A stretch of DNA of 64,000 nucleotides, from positions 9,353,983 to 9,417,982 of the forward strand of contig NC_087077.1 in the NCBI RefSeq assembly GCF_026151205.1, given 5' to 3'. Positions 21,901-32,239 of the stretch are shown here, in pieces. Source of the stretch: Bolinopsis microptera. Its lineage: Eukaryota > Ctenophora > Tentaculata > Lobata > Bolinopsidae. The stretch's first letter is position 1. Every line of letters starts with the position of its first letter. The translations under genes were made by a program, and so were the position numbers. The notes below the pieces were generated by a model. That model was not told the origin of the DNA. It did not search any database and worked only from the letters and a program-made list of their open reading frames with translations.

Positions 21901-22366
21901 TTGCTTGGGAGACTGTGGGTAAAGCTTGAGTTGTCGTTGTTGGAGCCTCTTCCACTACGCTAGGTGGAAGAGTACCTCGAATCTCCAGTAGTTCTATGTC
22001 TGAAAGGAGATTATTATTTCTGATTGACCTTGCTTGGTCTGCCAATCTTTGTTCCGTACAAGTGAAGAGTCCGGCATCATCCCACAGTGATCGGAGTCTT
22101 CTCCTGTAACCAGAGCGGGATGGTTGGCTCTGGTAATACAGCGTCATGAGCTGTATGTTGTCCTCCTTGCTCCACGTGTGCCGAGTGGAAGTCTCCGTGC
22201 GAGCCTTCCTCTCACGTCGAGCTGGAGGGATGATGTTAGGTTGTTGATCCTGCTCTGACCCATTAGTAGGGAGAGTAGGAGAGTTTGAAAAATTTGAGAG
22301 AGAATTCATATCATAACTGGGGGACTTAGTATACCCCCTAGAGAGTTGGCAGGGAAAACAGAGCAC
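18902..22366 (-). CDS. R4-clade LINE polyprotein: Myb-like domain, RT, zinc knuckle, restriction-like endonuclease
   Basis: A 1154-residue open frame. Near residues 60-120 a Myb/SANT-like stretch (RHTWSKEDNIQLMTLYY) probably binds target DNA. RT motifs: WSSPGTDGLHAYWIKHF, FRPITCLSAMWKLFTGLI, motif A MTFIDYKKAYDSVPHSWI, motif B INRGLFQGDSVSPIHF, motif C RLYMDDLKLYAES. The YMDDLKLYA and IDYKKAYDS forms are those of Dong/Rex6 (R4 clade). Then comes the knuckle CRLCRNHYETIDHILNGC and a restriction-like endonuclease signature CRPDLLLVDK...IIDVAVPGD. All parts needed for target-primed reverse transcription appear present and unbroken, so the copy may be recent. MNSLSNF... is an alternative start. 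Confidence 0.88.
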   Translation of the reverse strand: MLCFPCQLSRGYTKSPSYDMNSLSNFSNSPTLPTNGSEQDQQPNIIPPARRERKARTETSTRHTWSKEDNIQLMTLYYQSQPSRSGYRRRLRSLWDDAGLFTCTEQRLADQARSIRNNNLLSDIELLEIRGTLPPSVVEEAPTTTTQALPTVSQAIRTLRDATIPTVAAEELTPTTTVPDFDKEAIIERLKRLLEDPSVIETKPLRHVNRKKLMEETSLINSCIAEIPTSSITETNTLLLAGAHLVSERLGEKPANKNTGKRKTPLWKRRIEDKITQVRKDISYLEEKKKGTTLKQKILEGLNRRHPLLKKKGIPCIIEELKQRLRAKAAKIKRFNKRCERYHQNKLFGNNQRQFYRNLQTNPEEQDISHPEADKDSCLKFWKNIWEQPVEHNSDAEWLPDVRTALASADEQRQFVITNTLVADRVKKMTNWSSPGTDGLHAYWIKHFKELHNRIADQLMNCLTNADIPDWMTLGRTYLLIKDHSKGPIPGNFRPITCLSAMWKLFTGLISDSIYHHLDQQKLLPPEQKGCKKKSRGCKEQLMIDKLILKNCKRRKRNLNMTFIDYKKAYDSVPHSWILSCLTMCGISSCIIDLFEASFKQSYVNLMLGKVSLGRIKINRGLFQGDSVSPIHFIISLIPLSILLNKHDIGYSLERGGQPKVSHRLYMDDLKLYAESEDEMHTLVNTTAEFSSDIKMEFGLEKCAVVKVKKGARAVFEGISLPTGEQIHELEDDGYKYLGILEANDILHKEMKALVTKEYIRRVKKVLKSQLHGRNSIQAINTWAVPVIRYGAGILSWNAGETKALDVKTRKLMRIHGAHHPQGDVDRLYVSRQLGGRGLHSIEEVVKREENALTTYVVRSRDPELIALKDYFVKDKILLGEEIEKDIDRTQREEIRKEKWTAKVMHGQFPRQMMGTADPLTSWNWLTQQDLKKETEGLLIAAQDQALRTNYVKHRIDKTPGSSPLCRLCRNHYETIDHILNGCPKLSQTEYKCRHDKVAAALHWSLCKEYGFPRSKRWYEHRAEKVLENGQVKILWDFHVQSDHVIEHCRPDLLLVDKVTNAATIIDVAVPGDTRILDREQEKILKYQDLKREIKKNWNLRKVTIVPVVIGALGTITINFRKHLDAVHCNLSISNLQKTALLGSARILRMVLDI

Positions 22367-23255
22367 TGAGCGTTGCCCCGCGTCGCCCAGCTCCCCAGGT
22401 AGCTACCTCCTGGGTAGTAGACCCGTTAGTAACCATTTAACCCATGGCCACGCATCCTTTTGTCACGAGTCCACAACTTAAGATTGGGGGACTTCTGCGG
22501 GTCAGTCCATGCCCGATAAGAAAACCACTAGGTGTCAATTGCACCTAGTCAACAAACCAAGAGCTAGAGCAGAAGGATACAAGAATTTAACCAACGAGAG
22601 GCAAGAAAGGGAATTAACCGGGGGACAATTAACAAACAATACAATGAAATATAAAATGATTACAATGTTATAATTACTCGAGTATAGTAACATTATAGAT
22701 AGTAATATTTCCAAAGGAATGATATTCTTTCAGTACCAGCAGTCTGTGCTGCTATGATATGGAATAAAAATCAGGGGATATATTATCTTAAAATACTGCT
22801 TTCTCAGTTACAGATATTTTTCTTGGTTTTTCCATTTTGTGCTTTTTTTTTTTCTTTTTTTTTTTCTTTTTAACTTTTTTTGTAATTTTCTTTTCTTTTT
22901 TCCCTCCTAAACATGAAAATTAAGCAAGTACAAAATCTCATGATAACATTAAGTGAAGTTGAGAAGGGACATAAGAGCCTGAGGTTCTGGTGGTCTACAG
23001 GTGTTTCACCAGCTGTTTGATCAAGTTCTAGCCCGTTACTTGGACTAGTAACGGGGGAACTAACAGTGTTAATAGTTTAAACTTTGTGCTATAACTGAAC
23101 CTCAGGAAGAAGACATCTGGCAATGCCAGGGAGTGAGTAGCTCTAGCCGGCAGCCATCCAATGGACTGCTGCCGTTACCGACCCCGGGGGTGCTGACCAC
23201 GAGTATCAGCCTCGGACCCACTACTCACTAGCTCTGGTGTTCTGAGCGGGGGCCC
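22367..23255 (-). other. 5' UTR of the R4-clade LINE
   Basis: Lies between the ORF start and the TAA microsatellite. No coding capacity is seen. A pyrimidine-rich tract on the + strand (22847-22907) and a GC-rich segment next to the element end (23140-23255) are the only landmarks. An internal promoter would be expected here but none is recognised. Confidence 0.5.
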
Positions 23256-23272
23256 TTATTATTATTATTATA
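23256..23272. repeat. TTA microsatellite between two R4 copies
   Basis: TTATTATTATTATTAT lies between the 5' end of the first R4 element and the 3' end of the second. It is the probable shared insertion target. Confidence 0.85.
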
Positions 23273-24008
23273 AAGGGTCTCAATAAGAGGTCTCGACTGC
23301 CTAGGCGTCAAACCTTGGCAGTCGGTAGTTTTCCTCTGGCCCGGGATCAGCTGACCCTAGGGACCAGAGGGTAAAGGTGTAGAGACTATGTGTATCTACA
23401 AATCTTTCGAGGTTGTTTTTACAAGCGACAGGGCTTGCTACGCAAGAGAAGAAAACCGGGAGAAACAATCACAAATTATACAAATAAATATTATAAAACC
23501 TAGCAAAAAGAAATTCAAACAATCCTACACTACTACAAATGTTTATTACATACTACAGTGTAATACACGATAAATAAATGCTGTATAATCAAGAAACAGG
23601 GCTTGCAGGGCAAGGGACGGAACACAGGAACTGGTTACAGAGTGTATAAAACAGTGATTCAGCAAGTACCCATTGGGTATTGCTGAATCTGACCCACAAA
23701 ATACCACAATCAATACAAGAATATACAATATAGCAAACATCATGTTTATACAAGAATCAGGGCATGCAGAGCAAGAGAAGAAAAATAAGAGAAAAACTCC
23801 AACACATGTATACCCCTTAGTCCAGTAACTAACAATAATTACTTGTACACAAAACTGTATAATTTAAAATACATAACAAATACACAGTCTACCCAATAAA
23901 CGAGTTAAAAATTGTATAAACAAGAGACAGGGCTTGCATAGCAAGGGAAGAGATATAAGAGGACCAGGTAAAAACTGTTTATAACAGTATCCAGTGAAGA
24001 ATAAACTA
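23273..24008 (-). mobile_element. Second R4-type element, 3' UTR only
   Basis: Begins AAAGGGTCTCAATAAGAGGTC exactly like the 3' end at 15287. It follows the first copy's 3' UTR for about 735 bp without the 2.8-kb insertion. It stops at AAACTAAA, corresponding to about 18860 in the first copy, just before the ORF end. It is therefore 5'-truncated. The tandem hairpin units are all present. Confidence 0.8.
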
Positions 24009-24152
24009 AATATTATTATTATTAATATACTTTAATATGAGAAGAATTTCAAACAATATACACATAATATAACAATTACCCTATATAAAAATTCAATATA
24101 AATGCAATAGAAAACTACATAAAATTTATAAACACCCTTTAAGTAAGCCAGT
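24009..24152 (-). other. TAT microsatellite and 3' UTR of PHD-type retroelement 1
   Basis: TATTATTATTATTA at 24011-24024 is followed by TTTCAAACAATATACACATAATATAAC. This near-copy of the segment at 32262-32290 marks the 3' UTR of the PHD-RT family. Confidence 0.65.
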
Positions 24153-27100
24153 TTAAAGAACTGGCTCCAAATTTATATCTAATTCTTCTATTTTTACTGC
24201 ACTACTACTTTTTAACCCTCTCTCTCCTCTAAGAGCTATGACTGTTGTTCTCAAAAGGTCAAATCTTACTCTCTTCCTAATAAATGTCATTGCCTCACTA
24301 TATCGTTGGCCTGATTTCCTAGAAAGTTTTTCCGCTAATTTCTTGAAGAACTTATTAGCTTCCCTTCCCATACCCCCAGTGGTTGATAGGACTATCGGTG
24401 TAAACGTCCCATGTTCCACTTCTACAATCCTTTTATTGTATAAATTCTTTTTCTGTCTCTCGTGGCTATTGTACATAGTGGTTGGAGATCCTAGAGCCTT
24501 ATTGGAAGGAGCTTGAGCATGAAATACTCTTACATCTAAAAATGCCCTTTCCAATGGGTTCCATACACTCCTAGCACTAACATCTAATCTAGCTCCATCT
24601 GCTTTGTTGGCCCCTGCAGGAAGTTCTCTCCCGTTGACAGGAATGAGGAGAGGTTCAGTGGTAACATCTTTACAGCCAGCAGTTTCTAAAAGCTCTGCTA
24701 TCACATCCCTAGCAATGAGTTGTGGCGAAGAGATACATATCCACCCCTTTTGCATATTAATGAGTGGTTAATTGAGTTGTCACCTCCACATACACATTTT
24801 CTTGCAGCATCTTTTATCCCAAAGTTGTACCTTAGGGCTAGGGCATCATTGAATTCTTGCTTGTTGAGACAGAATCCGAATGATTTGAGCGGGAGTGACG
24901 AAAGCCAGGAACTTGCCCCTTTCTCTGATGTAAGATCTAATTGCAATTTCTGGGATTCATTCAGGTCATTTGTAACCTCTTCTTTTCTCTCCTTGAAAAA
25001 CTCTTCCCTAGATTTTCGGATTTCAGTCTTGATCTCTTCTAGTTTTTCCTGATCATCAAAAAAAATCTTGGTGCTGGTTGTATATTGCTTCTGTAAGATC
25101 TAATGTTACTTTGCAGGAATACTCGTACTCTAGATCAGACATCAAACTGAGATCGTATATACCAAGACCCCCTTCTTTGACTGGTAATACAAAGAGTTTT
25201 CTACTGGTTTGGTCGGTTCCAAACGACCTCTCCAATATTGCTGGTATAAAGGATTCTTGAATTTTGTATTCTAGTCTCCTGAGGTGTTGACTGATACCAG
25301 GTGTTGTTCGACATACATAATTCCATCTTTTAGATAGACCATAGTTGAACGCAGAATAAGCTGCCTGAGGTTCCCTCTTGGCAATATCTGCCAGATCTTC
25401 GATATCGTTAATCCATTCATCAACTTTACTATCTAAAAACGTTTTTGTCCCCTCCTCAGTTCCAATGAATGATCCAAGATATCTGTGTCCAACCTCTGAT
25501 ATTTGTAAATCTGGAAACATTTTTTCTGCTTTTTCTTTACAGTGTGGTTTAACAATGAGCCATGTTTTGGCTGGCTTGGGATAATAGCCAAACAGTGGCC
25601 CGGTTTCATTAAGTTTTTCCCACCATCTCAGAACCTCTTCTAGTTTTCCCCCTCCAGCTGCATCGTCTGCATACCATACCTGTTTCACTTTGCTTGCATC
25701 AGAAGTTGATTGTGCAACAGTTTGAACTAGAGGCATAAGGGAGCAAGAGTATTTTCCCATTGCACAATTATCTCCCTGGGTTACCCCTTCTTCACTTAGC
25801 AGTTCCTTGTCTGAGTTGGAGATAAAGAGTCTTGCTGGATTCCTGTATGTGTTTATGAGGTAAGTAGCAATCTCTGGGCAGATAAATTGTATGTTGTGTA
25901 GGGCTGCGGTTCGGTTAAGTCTGTTGAATGCATTATCTGCATCTACTAAGATAATTGCTTCAGTTTCATCATCATTGAATATTCTCCTTAGGCCATGAAC
26001 AGCAGCCTCTACTCCACCTGATAGCCCAGCGCATACTTGGATGGGAGCCGTTGCTCCAACCATATCAGATTGAAGGACTCTTGATATTGCTTTGCCAATA
26101 ATGCGTCTTAGCACCTCCCCTATCCCCACAGGTCTCACTCCAGGTTTCTTATCAAGGGGTATTAATCGGCAAGCTGTGTAAGCTTCCAAATGCTCTGGGA
26201 TAACATGTTTGGTGCACAGTTTCCTGGCCATAGCTGCAATGTTCTCTGCCAACTGTTTTGATTTTGAGGAGAACTGTTTTGAGCAAAGAATACGCTTCCA
26301 GCCATCTGCATCGAGACCCGATGGTCCAGCAGAACCACTCATTTTCCTGGCACACAACTCAATCAGATCTCCATCGATGTTTTCATAAATGACATCCTCA
26401 ACATTTTGCTTCGCAGGTCAAGAAGTAAGGAACCCTTTCCCGCTGGTGTTGGAGGTGGATGTTTGTCTTTAAGAGTTTTCATTACGTCGGGGGTCACATC
26501 TAAGACTGGTGTTGCCTGAGATCCTATCCATCTCATAGCATTTGATACTTTCCCTTGAAGCATTAGTCTGACAAATACTTTTTCTTTGTTCTCTTCTGTC
26601 TTCTTTCCCTTAGTGAGTCTCTTCTGAATTTCTATTCCTTCCCTAAGAAGTGATTGTAGGTCCCCATCTGTCCACCATTTCAGTCTCTTCTCCAAGTACT
26701 CAACATGCTTCTTTGTTTTAGATTTCTTTGATGGCTTTTGCAATAGAAGTGGGGGCATAACCATGAGCAACTTTATAGCAACTTCTTCCATTCCTGTACC
26801 ATTGATGTAGTATCCTACAATCTTTGACATCTCTTCAATTAAACGTTTTCCCGACTTCCCAGATGGAATTTTAAAGAGATTTATTTTCCACTTGATTGTC
26901 TCCGAATAGGCATCATTTACAGCCTTTATTATATCATCTCCCTTCAACGAATTACCCCAACGACAGTTTTCGATGTTACTAGTAGGTGTTGCTGGAGTTG
27001 GAATAGATGGTTGTATACTTTCTTCGACCTGTATCCTTTCTTCGACCTGTCTCCTCAGAACTCGAATAGCTTCGGTGATGGGGTTGTCTTCGTCTTCCTC

Positions 27101-27346
27101 TTCGTTGCTCTTCTTCTCTTTGCTACATCTTTGACATGACCACTCAGAATCTTCATTTTCCGATAGGTCTTTAAACTCCAACTCCGACAGTCCACTACAA
27201 GCGCTATGGAACCATCGACCACACATCCCCTCACATAGAATACAGTCGTACATGACTTCCTTTGAACAATATCCACAGATATCAGCTATATTTTCAATTC
27301 GCTTTACTACTCTGGACCTAGTGTCCATTTTTCTAGTGTCCGGCAT
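24153..27346 (-). pseudogene. PHD-finger reverse transcriptase retroelement, copy 1 (frameshifted)
   Basis: Three overlapping frames on the minus strand read as one protein. The N-terminal PHD finger (CGYCSKEVMYDCILCEGMCG...CQRCSKEK) and an alpha-helical domain lie in 26363-27346. RT in 25056-26400 has motif A IILVDADNAFNRLNR, motif B EEGVTQGDNCAMGKYS and motif C VWYADDAAGGGK. The zinc-like CVCGG...HSLICKRGGYVSLRHN is near 24730-24800. The C-terminal domain RLDVSARSVWNPLERAFLDV ends by 24153. Frame changes occur near 26420, 25060 (at an A8 run) and 24750. It is a retroelement relic without a usual APE endonuclease; the C-terminal R-x-D-x(14)-D-V-R-V layout recalls restriction-like endonucleases. 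Confidence 0.8.
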
Positions 27347-27778
27347 TCCAACCCAAAAACAGGTACCACTACTGTTGCTGAGTCGGTTACCAGCAGAAAC
27401 TGAAGCTTACCGCTGTCAGTCCCTACTGGATACGGGTCTCCTTAACAGTAGTGGACCCAAATTCGGGATCTGATGGAGTAATCTCAACACCAGAGGATTT
27501 TACAGATTATCACACAAAATCAAGTTAAGATCAGGATTTTTAAAATAGTTCATATCCACTGTGATGTATTTCTTAAGCGAATATTCATAAACATTTCTGA
27601 ATAGAGATTAGGCGGAATATACTTTAATATATTTTAATATACTTTAATGTACTTTGATATACCTAGGTTTACAAGGTTTACAGGTTTACAAAAAATAGAT
27701 CTATATTACAGAGAGATAATGTCAGATCAGCATAGCTAAAGGTCAAAGTCCGAAATCCAAATAGAAAATCCGTTACCA
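27347..27778. other. 5' flank of PHD-RT copy 1
   Basis: 27347-27500 is probably 5' UTR of copy 1. The rest is AT-rich with a short run of TATACTTTAATATATTTTAA-like repeats (27615-27662). No gene is seen. Confidence 0.4.
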
Positions 27779-28303
27779 TTAAGGTGTTCGATGAGTGTAA
27801 AGAAAAAGTGAAAATGAAGGGGCTGTGGAGGAGATGTGATATCCCGTACTGAGACACTTATGTTCGTGTTTCTTCTTTATAGGGAATCGTGTTCTGCATA
27901 GCTGAGCGACGAACTTGGTGAATTCCACTATGTGCTCCGGTAGAAAGAGGCTCTTCATGTCATGATATAGTAATGACTTTGTGGGCTCCTTCATGTTAGT
28001 CCTACTGGAATGGTACCTGGGACATGTTCTAAGGAAGTGTTCTTCATCTTCTATTATCGGATCAACACAAGGAAGATTAACAAAGAGCTCCATCATGGAC
28101 TTTTCGCTGCAGAATTCACAAATTCTGTGATGTTGACTTCCAGTTCTGCTCCCATATCTTCCAGTTTCTACGTTTAGCTTATGTCCGCTCATTCGGATCC
28201 TAGCCACTAAGTTGCTTCCAGTTCTCGACGGTAGCGTGAGGTACGGCTCCTGCTCGAAAGCACCTTTAACTTTACCTATATCTCCATTAAAATTTTGAAC
28301 CAT
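27779..28303 (-). pseudogene. LINE RT C-terminal fragment with zinc knuckle
   Basis: 174 codons contain LVARIRMSGHKLNVETGRY, then CEFC...IEDEEHFLRTCPRY. This C-terminal CxxC...HFLxxC region follows RT in a family of endonuclease-RT LINEs common in invertebrates. No RT core lies next to it, so it is a fragment. Confidence 0.65.
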
Positions 28304-28438
28304 ATTAAAGTAGAACTGAGTGGAGTTGGGTAAGAAACATATAAGAGATACGACATACGATAATTTAACTTGTAGAAGCTTTCAATAAACATGTGTTAAA
28401 AAATGAAAAGTGTGTCAAACAGTATATGGGCAATTCCA

Positions 28439-30132
28439 CGTAGTGTAATTCACACTTTGCACAAAATTTAGCTTTTAATTGCATGCTAATTGTAGGCTAA
28501 CATTAGCAGCATGATAATATAAAGTCAGAATGAAGTTTAAACGTTTGTGATGATGTGGCAACAAAAGTTTAATGTCTATCTCTTATACTTTTTATGTGAG
28601 CAGCATTTTAAAAAGTAGGCGTTATTCACAGGCATAATTTGGTGTTTTAGAAATCTTGCCTTAAAATTGCAATTCGTGCCCCAGTGTAAAAGCAGAAGTT
28701 ACAATAAGGCTTGATCACAATAAAGTACACATTTTTTCAACTTCCTATGTCCTTCTTAACATAAATTTGTGGAATGTGTGTAGTACAGGGACAATATAGG
28801 AAGTAAACGTTATTCACATTTGGACGTAGTGTAACTCACACTCTGCCCAGTTGCTCTGTTTGTGCGTTGTATTGATGTTTGCTTGTTCTTAATTTGGTTG
28901 CTGCTATTGTAAAATGGTGAAGTAGACTGACTATTACTGATTTTAAATTAAATTGACTACTAATTGGTCCAATTAGATACTGGTAATGGTGTAGATTACA
29001 CCCTACTGCCATACCACAGTGGTCGGGGCGCCCATGCGAGGTAGACATAAGACATAGGCATGACTAAGGGGTATGATATACCACAAAACATGTATTCTAG
29101 GGGTATCTTGCCCCAAAATAACGTTTAAAAAGGTTTTTAGAGTGATTAAATGGATATTTGACCTCAAATATTAATTTTACCTCATTTTTTGTCAAAAATT
29201 GCATTTTTTGGCAATTTTTGCCATTTTTTAGGACAAACTACAAAAATAAGTTGCAAATTAACTTTGGTAAGCATCTATAAGTTGATCTATCTGTAAGTAT
29301 AGGACATTTAGAGTAATCCTAGAAAAATGTACAGTGTAATATTGTGGCATGATTTTTTTATGAGCTCTCAAAGGTTCATGATTAGACAGAAATTGGGTGA
29401 AATTTATAACTTTTTAAATCCATTTTTAGACCATTTTATCACTTATATCAATTCTAAACTACTTCTTTGTGTTTTTAATGTGAAGAGGTCATCAAGAGCT
29501 TTAATTTGATACCTCTATACATGGTTTTTGATAAAAATTAGAATTTTTTGGAGCAAAAACACTGCTCTTTTGAGCAAAATTTAGTTACGTGACAAGAAAA
29601 TAAGGTAATTTTAGCCCCAAATTGCTGATATTTTCTGAAAATGAGCCTTTAAATTACTCAAATAAGTGTTCCCAGACCTAACAATGACTATAAAACACTT
29701 TCAAATCAATTTTGATGTCCTAATCCATTTAAAAATCATTATTTTTGCGATTTAAGGTCTTAAAGTGGCACATTTTGCCCTGGCAGAACCCTAATTTCGA
29801 GTAAATTACCAACACTTTCAGGCAGTTGTTGAAAATAGGTCCCTGGAATTGCCCTGGAAGTATTGAAAGTACAATTTATTTCATAACAAAGCGTTTAAAC
29901 CACTTGTTTTACTAATTTTCCGCTGTGTAAATTACACTACCAAGCTGTGAATTACGCTACCTGTGAATCACACTACCCCTACTTTTTGCATTTCCAGTGT
30001 GACAAAACGAACGAAATTTTCTGACCCTTATAGATGACTAAAGTTGCCGTTAGAGAGAGAGTTACGAATCAAACAGACTTATAGTGTAGCCACAGTAAAA
30101 CATTTTTCACTATTTGGTAGCGTTATTCACAC
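28439..30132. repeat. 1.7-kb unit with scattered GTAGYGTWATTCACAC motifs
   Basis: The motif or its complement occurs at about 28440, 28616, 28807, 28826, 29925, 29947, 29963 and 30117, in both orientations and grouped near the two ends. The interior (28850-29920) is AT-rich with no ORF. The layout resembles the motif array of the TA-flanked element at 7199-10846, so this is probably another non-autonomous DNA element. I could not fix its ends. Confidence 0.5.
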
Positions 30133-30617
30133 GCAAAGAGGAAAACTTTGATCATAAGACACTCAAAAAGTAAAGAAATTTGGCCCTCAAAATTAGGCTG
30201 GCCTTCTATCTGAAGCCCACTAGGTTGATATACAGGATAAAATATTGAATTCTACGATTAATAAAGCTCCCTAAAATCTTTCGGAAAATAACTGGATATT
30301 CACACTAAAGATACACTAAATTTAAGCCAACTTTGACGCGCTACAGTTTTTAAACTAGGCTAGATATCAACAAACGGTTTTTTGCCCCTGAAAATATGGT
30401 CAAATATCTTAAAGATTTTCTATCTCTCCCAAACCACCTCCAAACTTTATTATTTTGTTACTGGTTACCGTTATCGTGGAATTGCCCATATATACATTCA
30501 ATTAAATCAAGTGATGCAATTGGCAGAGCACAATACAATTTTAAGTGTTGCAATTGGCAGAGCACAATTCATTGCTACCAATAATTTTTTCAAAAGCATT
30601 TTAACAAAACACATGAT
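30133..30617. other. 3' UTR and flank of PHD-RT copy 2
   Basis: Contains two near-direct repeats GCAATTGGCAGAGCACAA (30515-30532 and 30549-30566). The related GATGCA-GCAGAGCACA repeats in the 3' region of the neighbouring copy (32351-32430) suggest a shared 3' UTR. Nothing coding is seen. Confidence 0.45.
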
Positions 30618-32153
30618 CTACTCCATTATAGGGGCAGGGATGAGGTTGTATGAAACTTCTGATAGCTGAATCTCACGTTTGGTGTCGACCTTCTTTCCTC
30701 GGTACCCTCGTAGAGCAATAAGAGTTGTTCTCAACATTGCAAATCTTATCCTAGTTCTCACGTGTCTTACTACATCGCAGTACCTTTCCTTCCTTTTTCT
30801 TGCAATGAGGTCTGCTACTCTGTTGACGAACTGCTTACACTCTTTAGACATTCCTCCAGATGTGAGGAATACAGCCGGGGTGAAGGTAGCCTTCTCCACA
30901 TTCAACACTCTCTCCAAGTACTCGTCCTTCTTCTCCTTCTCGTTCTCTTCGTATACTTCTTGAAGAGTTTTTGTCCTGTTTGATAAGCAATTGGGGTGTG
31001 AAACCCTTATGTCAAGAAAGGTCTTATCAAATGGAGTCCAAACTCCTCTAGCAGATACATCAAGTCGAGCTTGGTCACCTGTTATAGTCTTGGGGTTGAG
31101 GCAGTCACCCTCATTTACCTTCTGTAGCTGGGGTTCAACTTTTACATCATGACATACCTCACGAAGGAGATTTGCCATTGTGTCTCTGATGTTGTTGTGG
31201 GTCATTATCACGTAGCCCCCTAGCTTACAGGTGAGAAGGTGGTCAAGATCACTTGTTTTCCCACATCCACAGGTGATGGGAGTGTTTGGTATCCACCAAC
31301 TGTAGCGTAAGCAGACACTGTCTCGAAACTCCTCTTTGTTCAGAGTGTAGCCATACTGCTGAAGTGGCAATGTGTTAAGCCAACTGGACGCTCCCTTTTC
31401 TCTTGCTGCTAGTAATGCTCTCTTAGAGGAGGTGCCACATCTTTCAGCTATAGCAATAAACTTGGCTTGGAGCTCGGAATTCTTCAATGTTTTGATCATT
31501 TCTTTCCCCGATTTGGTGAGGTTACTGGATGCAGTGTAAACTTCCTGTTGGTCCACTATTGCTTTTGTTAGCTCAGTGGTGAGTAGCTTGGAGGCTGTAT
31601 ACTCAGAGTGGCATTCTTCGTGGGGTTTACCAATGCCCAATCCTCCCAATCTTATTGGTAGACTTAACACGTCTCTTTCTAAGTCTGAGATCTCCCTGCC
31701 CAGCATCTTTGGCAGGAGCTTTTGTCTTATCTCATGTTCTAGCGGCTCCATGGCTTCAGAGATGTGGGGCACAGTCCTTTGAACAAACTTCCATCTGTGT
31801 TGGATGCCAGATATGTAGGCTGAGTAGGCAGCTTGAGGCTCAGATTCTGCAATATCAGCTAGCATCTTGATGTCGTCACACCACCCTTGAACCTTATCGG
31901 TAATGTACTGATCTTTGACACCTGTATTGCCAAGTACTGCTCCAAGATGCCTGGTACCTGATGTTATTTGCATATTGAACTCTCCAAACAGTGCCTTGGC
32001 CTGGTCAATCATCTGAGGGTCCTTTACTACTAGAATGCTCTTAGATGGATTAGGAAAATAACCATACTTGGGTCCTACTTGGAGCAACTCCTTCCACCAC
32101 TTATACACTGCTTCCAATTTCCCACCAGCAGCACTATCATCTGCAAACCACAC
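30618..32153 (-). CDS. PHD-RT family retroelement, copy 2, C-terminal 511 codons
   Basis: Open frame starting at RT motif C (VWFADDSAAGGKLE) and running through the rest of the protein. It has the conserved ...EPQAAYSAY...W-F-Q-R-T, LPIRLGGLGIGKP, ALLAAREKGASSWLNTLPLQ, CGCGKTSDLDHLLTCKLGGY (zinc-like) and the C-terminal nuclease-like RLDVSARGVWTPFDKTFLDI. PHD and the first RT half are lost by 5' truncation at about 32160. The last part (FTPAVFLTSGGMSKECKQF ... RFAMLRTTLIALRG) is shared by all copies here. It is shown as CDS because the frame is open; alone it cannot be functional. Confidence 0.75.
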   Translation of the reverse strand: MWFADDSAAGGKLEAVYKWWKELLQVGPKYGYFPNPSKSILVVKDPQMIDQAKALFGEFNMQITSGTRHLGAVLGNTGVKDQYITDKVQGWCDDIKMLADIAESEPQAAYSAYISGIQHRWKFVQRTVPHISEAMEPLEHEIRQKLLPKMLGREISDLERDVLSLPIRLGGLGIGKPHEECHSEYTASKLLTTELTKAIVDQQEVYTASSNLTKSGKEMIKTLKNSELQAKFIAIAERCGTSSKRALLAAREKGASSWLNTLPLQQYGYTLNKEEFRDSVCLRYSWWIPNTPITCGCGKTSDLDHLLTCKLGGYVIMTHNNIRDTMANLLREVCHDVKVEPQLQKVNEGDCLNPKTITGDQARLDVSARGVWTPFDKTFLDIRVSHPNCLSNRTKTLQEVYEENEKEKKDEYLERVLNVEKATFTPAVFLTSGGMSKECKQFVNRVADLIARKRKERYCDVVRHVRTRIRFAMLRTTLIALRGYRGKKVDTKREIQLSEVSYNLIPAPIME

Positions 32154-32239
32154 TTGCTTGATGATGTTATAAACATGTGTTAATCGTCGTCAGCTGAATG
32201 TGATGGGGTGGACAATGCTTATATGTGATTTTTTTTTTT

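Larger units (their letters stand above)
15287..23255 (-). mobile_element. R4-clade LINE, apparently full length, with an insertion in its 3' UTR
   Basis: Minus-strand element with a 5' region (22367-23255), a 1154-codon ORF (18902-22366) and a 3' UTR (15287-18901). The 3' UTR is broken by a 2.8-kb DNA element (15841-18662). Both ends abut TAA-type microsatellite (TTATTATTAT at 15277-15286 and TTATTATTATTATTAT at 23256-23272). Dong and other R4-clade members are known to insert in TAA repeats, which fits. Confidence 0.8.
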
